This document shows positions 30,237 to 32,975 of a DNA stretch of 32,975 nt, piece by piece. The stretch spans positions 1 to 32,975 of the forward strand of contig JAUWGE010000020.1 in NCBI GenBank assembly GCA_030606565.1. Reading direction: 5' to 3'. The notes beneath the pieces were generated by a model. It ran no database searches. It was given only the letters and a program-made list of their open reading frames with translations, and had not been told where the DNA came from. Source of the DNA: Candidatus Bipolaricaulota bacterium (GTDB lineage Bacteria > Bipolaricaulota > Bipolaricaulia > UBA7950 > UBA9294). Within the stretch, counting starts at the first letter, position 1; every line of letters begins with the position of its first letter. The translations under genes were made by a program, and so were the position numbers.

Positions 30237-31439
30237 GTGTGGGATCAGGCGTTGAGGCGATTCACCGCGCTTGTTGCTCGCTATGACCGCCGCTTATGGA
30301 CGCTTTTCTTCGTGCGGTTGATCGTATCAGCCGGTTTCGGCGTTGCGATGCCGTTTGTCAGCCTTTACCTCTATCGTGAGCTTCATGTATCGATGAAGGT
30401 TGTGGGGACGATCATGCTCGTCTCCGCCTTGGTCGGCTCAGTGGGGCGGATCATAGGTGGAGAACTCGCCGACCGCCTCGGCCGCAAGCCGCTAATCTGT
30501 GCTACTATGGCAACACGAACGATCGTCTTCCTTCTGATGGCCTATGTGGTTCACATCCGCGTCTCCTATCTTCTTGTCGCTTTTGTCTTTCTTTTGATCC
30601 GCTTTGTCGGGGCGATGACCCAGCCGGGGATAAGCGCCATGGTAGCCGATATCGTCGGCCCTGAGCGGCGAGTGGAGGCGTTTGGGATCTTAAGGATCGG
30701 GGGAAACGCTGGTTGGGCGATCGGCCCAGCCCTCGGTGGGTTTCTGCTTGCCGTTTCCTACTCCTCCCTGTTCCTTGTGACGGCAGCAGCGAGCCTGATC
30801 GGGTTTTTGCTCATCCTCCTTTTCACCACGGAGTCGATACGTGTGCGGGAGCAGAATCGGTTTGAGCTTAAAAACGTGCTCGACGCAGGCAGGGACAGGC
30901 GGTTTCTCACCTTTTGTCTGTTCAGCCTCACCCTGTTTCTCGTGATGGGGCAGTTTGCGAGCACGTTGTCGGTCTTCTCGGTGGAATTCTTGCAGATCAG
31001 CGAGGTCGAGCTTGGGTTTTTATACACCTTAAACGGTGTGATCGTTGTTCTATTCCAGTGGCCGGCGGCCCTTCTCGCTGGACGGCTGGGGACACGGCGT
31101 GCCCTTGTGGTAGGGAGTTTGCTCTTTGCGCTTGGCTACTTTTCCGTTGGGGTCGTTCCAGGATTTTCCTTTCTTCTTGGCTCGATGGTCGTAATCACAC
31201 TAGGGGAGGTTGTCTTTTCCCCGACTGCGACAACGGCAGTGGCGAACATGGCACCTGAGGAACGGATGGGGCGATACATGGGGTTCTTTGGGCTGGCCGA
31301 GGCCCTCGGCTGGTCGGGCGGTCCGTTCATCGGCGGGTTCTTGCTTGACGCCTATGGGACAACTCCGGTCCTCCTCTGGGGAGCGATCGCCGGGATTGGG
31401 CTGATCGCTGCTGTTGGATTTCACGTGACCTGGCGGTAA
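30237..31439 (+). CDS. Major facilitator superfamily transporter
   Basis: A 400-residue secondary transporter with twelve predicted helices, of the drug:H+ antiporter type by general look; the substrate is unknown. The MFS motif A in the loop between helices 2 and 3 reads GGELADRLGRKP, and a second, weaker copy between helices 8 and 9 reads ALLAGRLGTRRAL. Other features are RFVGAMTQPGISAMVADI (helix 4) and GWAIGPALGGFLLAVSY (helix 5). The start is GTG at 30237, behind GAGCGGGG; there is no good ATG close by. It follows the DUF554 gene by 9 bases. The stop TAA at 31437-31439 abuts a truncated aminotransferase on the other strand. Confidence 0.9.
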   Translation: MWDQALRRFTALVARYDRRLWTLFFVRLIVSAGFGVAMPFVSLYLYRELHVSMKVVGTIMLVSALVGSVGRIIGGELADRLGRKPLICATMATRTIVFLLMAYVVHIRVSYLLVAFVFLLIRFVGAMTQPGISAMVADIVGPERRVEAFGILRIGGNAGWAIGPALGGFLLAVSYSSLFLVTAAASLIGFLLILLFTTESIRVREQNRFELKNVLDAGRDRRFLTFCLFSLTLFLVMGQFASTLSVFSVEFLQISEVELGFLYTLNGVIVVLFQWPAALLAGRLGTRRALVVGSLLFALGYFSVGVVPGFSFLLGSMVVITLGEVVFSPTATTAVANMAPEERMGRYMGFFGLAEALGWSGGPFIGGFLLDAYGTTPVLLWGAIAGIGLIAAVGFHVTWR

Positions 31440-31680
31440 AGTCGGTGTACAGGTATCGGTCAATCTGATCTTTCAGCGCTGTAGTGGCCCGCTCATTTCG
31501 CTGGCCGACGTTGAGGCACCCCCAGCCGCTGGAGAAGTCGATGAACCGGTTCCCGTCCAGATCTTCCAGGAGTGCTCCTTCACTCTGTTTGATGATGAAC
31601 GGGGCGTAGGTGGCAAGTGGAGCTGCAACGTATTTCTCCTTTGCCGCAAGTGAAGCAGCCGATTTAGGGCCGGAAAGCAT
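31440..31680 (-). pseudogene. N-terminal remnant of a class III aminotransferase
   Basis: About 80 codons from ATG at 31678-31680 read like the N-terminus of a 4-aminobutyrate-type class III aminotransferase: KYVAAPLATYAPFIIKQSEG, LLEDLDGNRFIDFSSGWGCLNVGQ and the end of the first helix KDQIDRYLYTDF. Intact enzymes are over 400 residues, with the PLP Lys much further on. The match stops at YTDF, exactly where the stop codon of the MFS gene begins on the other strand; beyond it the frame merely runs antisense through MFS. No ribosome-binding site is seen. It is a truncated gene left by a rearrangement. Confidence 0.8.
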
Positions 31681-31716
31681 AGAGATAAGTCATTAATGAT
31701 GATAACAGGCAGCTCT

Positions 31717-31773
31717 CAGCCATCAGCTCCCAGCTAAAAGCCGGGCCGACGGGAGAACAAAAGCTGATGGCTG
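31717..31773. repeat. TCAGC-rich inverted-repeat element, copy 2
   Basis: CAGCCATCAGCT (31717-31728) pairs perfectly with AGCTGATGGCTG (31762-31773). More TCAGC/GCTGA units continue to about 31806. Same style as 2054-2159. Confidence 0.7.
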
Positions 31774-31817
31774 GCTGCTGATAGCTATATTGCTGATCAC
31801 TGACTGCAATGTGCTTC

Positions 31818-31904
31818 TGTAGCGGCGCAGCTTGCCTGCCTGTGGCGTCCACCTGTCTGCGTGCGAACACGCACAGGCAGGCGAGGCAGACAGGTCTGCG
31901 ACGT
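31818..31904. repeat. GTAGCG/CCTGTCTGCC inverted-repeat element, copy 4
   Basis: Nested palindromes: ACCTGTCTGC (31851-31860) with GCAGACAGGT (31886-31895), GCCTGCCTGTG with CACAGGCAGGC, and a GCGTG-CGAA-CACGC tetraloop hairpin at the centre. Begins with GTAGCGGCG and ends with CTGCGACG, like the elements near 14.4-14.6 kb. Confidence 0.65.
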
Positions 31905-31954
31905 TCTTCTTCTGCTTGACCCACTCAAAATAACAAGGAGCTAAAAAGCCTGGG

Positions 31955-32803
31955 TCAATCGATGGCGAAGATCCTTCCCGGTGGTACGAGGGTCACCTTA
32001 AAGTCGAGCCCCTCGTAGTGTCCGCTTGCGGCAGCAATCTCCTTTAACTTTGTCTTATAGCGGCTGGAGATATGGAAACAGATCAGTTCCTTCTTCACCC
32101 CGGCGGCCCGCGCAGTCGCGATCGCCTCGGCCAGGGTAGCGTGCTTGTACTCCTTGCGGTCCTGCTCATCGAGGAAAGTTGTGTCGTGACAGAGGACCTC
32201 AGTCCCCTCGATGTAGGATGGCTTAATTGCCACCGAATCCCCACCGTAGGAGAAGAGGCGCTGATGGTAGGTCGCAGTAACCGCCTCTTTCCCCTTTTCG
32301 CGTACCAAGTGGATGATCTCCTCCTGGGAGGCACCGGAAAGTTCGGATCGCAGGCGGTGGCGGACCTCGACGATCGAGTAGCCGAGTGAGGTTTCGTTGT
32401 GCACGTGCACTGTGGGAAAGGTTTCGATGTAGCGTGGCATCTGCCCTGAAAGAAGCTCCACCCGGTCACCCGGATCGAGCGGGACCCACACAAGGTCGTA
32501 GTTCAAACGACGATTCGTCCGCCCCAGAAAAGACATCATCTCCGAGACGAGATAGTTGTCCTTGGGGTAGTAGACGATGAGTTCCTTTTCCTTGTCGCCC
32601 ATTGCGTTATTGCGGATGTTAACTAGTGAAACGAGCCCAGCGATGTGGTCGGCATGTCCGTGGGAGAGGAAGACCCGCTTGATGGCAAACGCTTTGTTTC
32701 CCAAGACGGAGCTTGCCCCCTCTCCGGCGTCGAACAGGATGCGGTCCGCATTGTAGTAAAGCCAGCTCGAATAAAGAGCCTTGGAGTACATCAAGATCTT
32801 CAT
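31955..32803 (-). CDS. RNase Z-like metallo-beta-lactamase fold hydrolase
   Basis: The 282-residue protein has the metallo-beta-lactamase fold of the RNase Z (tRNA 3' processing) group. The zinc motif HxHxDH is present as LSHGHADHIAG near residue 50. Further ligands are likely in the segment before TVHVHNETSLGYSI, in CHDTTF (Asp) near residue 208, and in CFHISSRY (His) near 245; the last is characteristic of RNase Z. The N-terminus MKILMYSKALYSSWLYYN differs from classic RNase Z, so it may be a related phosphodiesterase. ATG at 32801-32803 is chosen because GGAAGG lies about 9 bases upstream; ATG at 32812 adds three residues but has no spacing. The 8-base inverted repeat TTGACCCA/TGGGTCAA surrounds its stop. 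Confidence 0.82.
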   Translation of the reverse strand: MKILMYSKALYSSWLYYNADRILFDAGEGASSVLGNKAFAIKRVFLSHGHADHIAGLVSLVNIRNNAMGDKEKELIVYYPKDNYLVSEMMSFLGRTNRRLNYDLVWVPLDPGDRVELLSGQMPRYIETFPTVHVHNETSLGYSIVEVRHRLRSELSGASQEEIIHLVREKGKEAVTATYHQRLFSYGGDSVAIKPSYIEGTEVLCHDTTFLDEQDRKEYKHATLAEAIATARAAGVKKELICFHISSRYKTKLKEIAAASGHYEGLDFKVTLVPPGRIFAID

Positions 32804-32881
32804 CGATACCATCCTTCCTTATAAGGGGCGGCCTCAGTCTTTTCTCATTGAAAGATGAGCATGAGCGCGTGAGTCATTAGG

Positions 32882-32975
32882 TTAATATACCCGGTTTGGA
32901 GAAAGAGCGAAAGAGATCAGCCTTCTTCTGCTGCATAAGCTTAGCATACTCTGTGTCACTGTAGCTACGTGCAAT
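32882..32975 (-). CDS. Possible C-terminal end of a gene running in from the right edge
   Basis: On the - strand an open frame enters from the window edge and ends with TAA at 32882-32884. Its 30 residues (ending DLFRSFSKPGILT, preceded by EYAKLMQQKKA) have protein-like composition with an amphipathic helix. No family is recognisable from so short a piece, and it may be chance. If real, it lies about 80 bases upstream of the RNase Z-like gene on the same strand. Confidence 0.3.
   Translation of the reverse strand, partial: LHVATVTQSMLSLCSRRRLISFALSPNRVY

Noticed and set aside
31916-31958. TTGACCCA/TGGGTCAA inverted repeat as terminator of the RNase Z-like gene
   Set aside because: The left arm overlaps the stop codon region, the loop is long and there is no T-run in the right place.
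1-32975. tRNA, rRNA, CRISPR array, transposase or integrase genes
   Set aside because: Looked for on both strands by eye; none was recognised. A covariance-model scan was not possible.

Overview
The window is bacterial chromosome with compact operons on both strands and, by eye, moderate G+C. It holds the 3' end of gyrA, tyrS, a complete Rnf operon with its flavin transferase, a LytR-CpsA-Psr gene followed by rsfS, and an exported beta-strand-rich protein ending in Phe. Together these suggest an anaerobic bacterium that gains energy by ferredoxin-NAD+ electron transfer and probably has an outer envelope layer. A deep-branching anaerobic lineage such as Bipolaricaulota (Acetothermia/OP1) or a Thermotogota relative would fit, but this is inference from gene content, not a marker-based placement.

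Layout. 1-2042: gyrA (partial) and tyrS on the + strand. 2097-8065: apbE-rnfC-rnfD-rnfG-rnfE-rnfA-rnfB on the - strand. Every junction overlaps by 1 to 8 bases, and a sigma-70-type promoter lies in front of apbE. ApbE loads FMN onto RnfD and RnfG, so the operon encodes both the ion-pumping complex and the enzyme that matures it. 8227-10894: a SAM methyltransferase, a sigma-70-like protein with no region 4, and an exported beta-rich protein, all on the - strand. 11150-12659: LCP protein and rsfS on the + strand, behind a good promoter. 12660-16547: a loose region with hairpins, dispersed inverted repeats, an isolated intrinsic terminator, small exported or anchored proteins, and a nuclease-fold/lamin-tail protein with a degraded active site. 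16548-20493: an unknown helical protein and a UvrD-type helicase fused to a Cas4/RecB-like nuclease.

20530-22730 is an islet of four small genes: an unknown protein, a pRiA4b ORF-3-like protein, a DUF6429-like protein and a DUF4234-like protein. It is bracketed by a direct repeat of the promoter and first codons of the helicase gene, with copies exactly 2,200 bases apart. 22980-29212 is a defence-type island on the - strand: an EVT-motif nuclease-like protein, a protein joining a helical repeat region to a TIR/deoxyribosyltransferase-like domain, a type IIG restriction-modification enzyme, and a HepT/MntA toxin-antitoxin pair. The four transcription units fall into two pairs, and each pair shares a duplicated promoter/leader. 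29517-31439 is a DUF554 protein plus an MFS transporter, followed by an aminotransferase remnant, two repeat clusters, an RNase Z-like hydrolase and the tail of a possible gene at the right edge.

The strongest candidates for something undescribed are the operator-linked pair at 22980-24949 and the way genes here have been duplicated or inserted together with copies of promoter/start regions. No rRNA, tRNA, CRISPR array, transposase or integrase was recognised.
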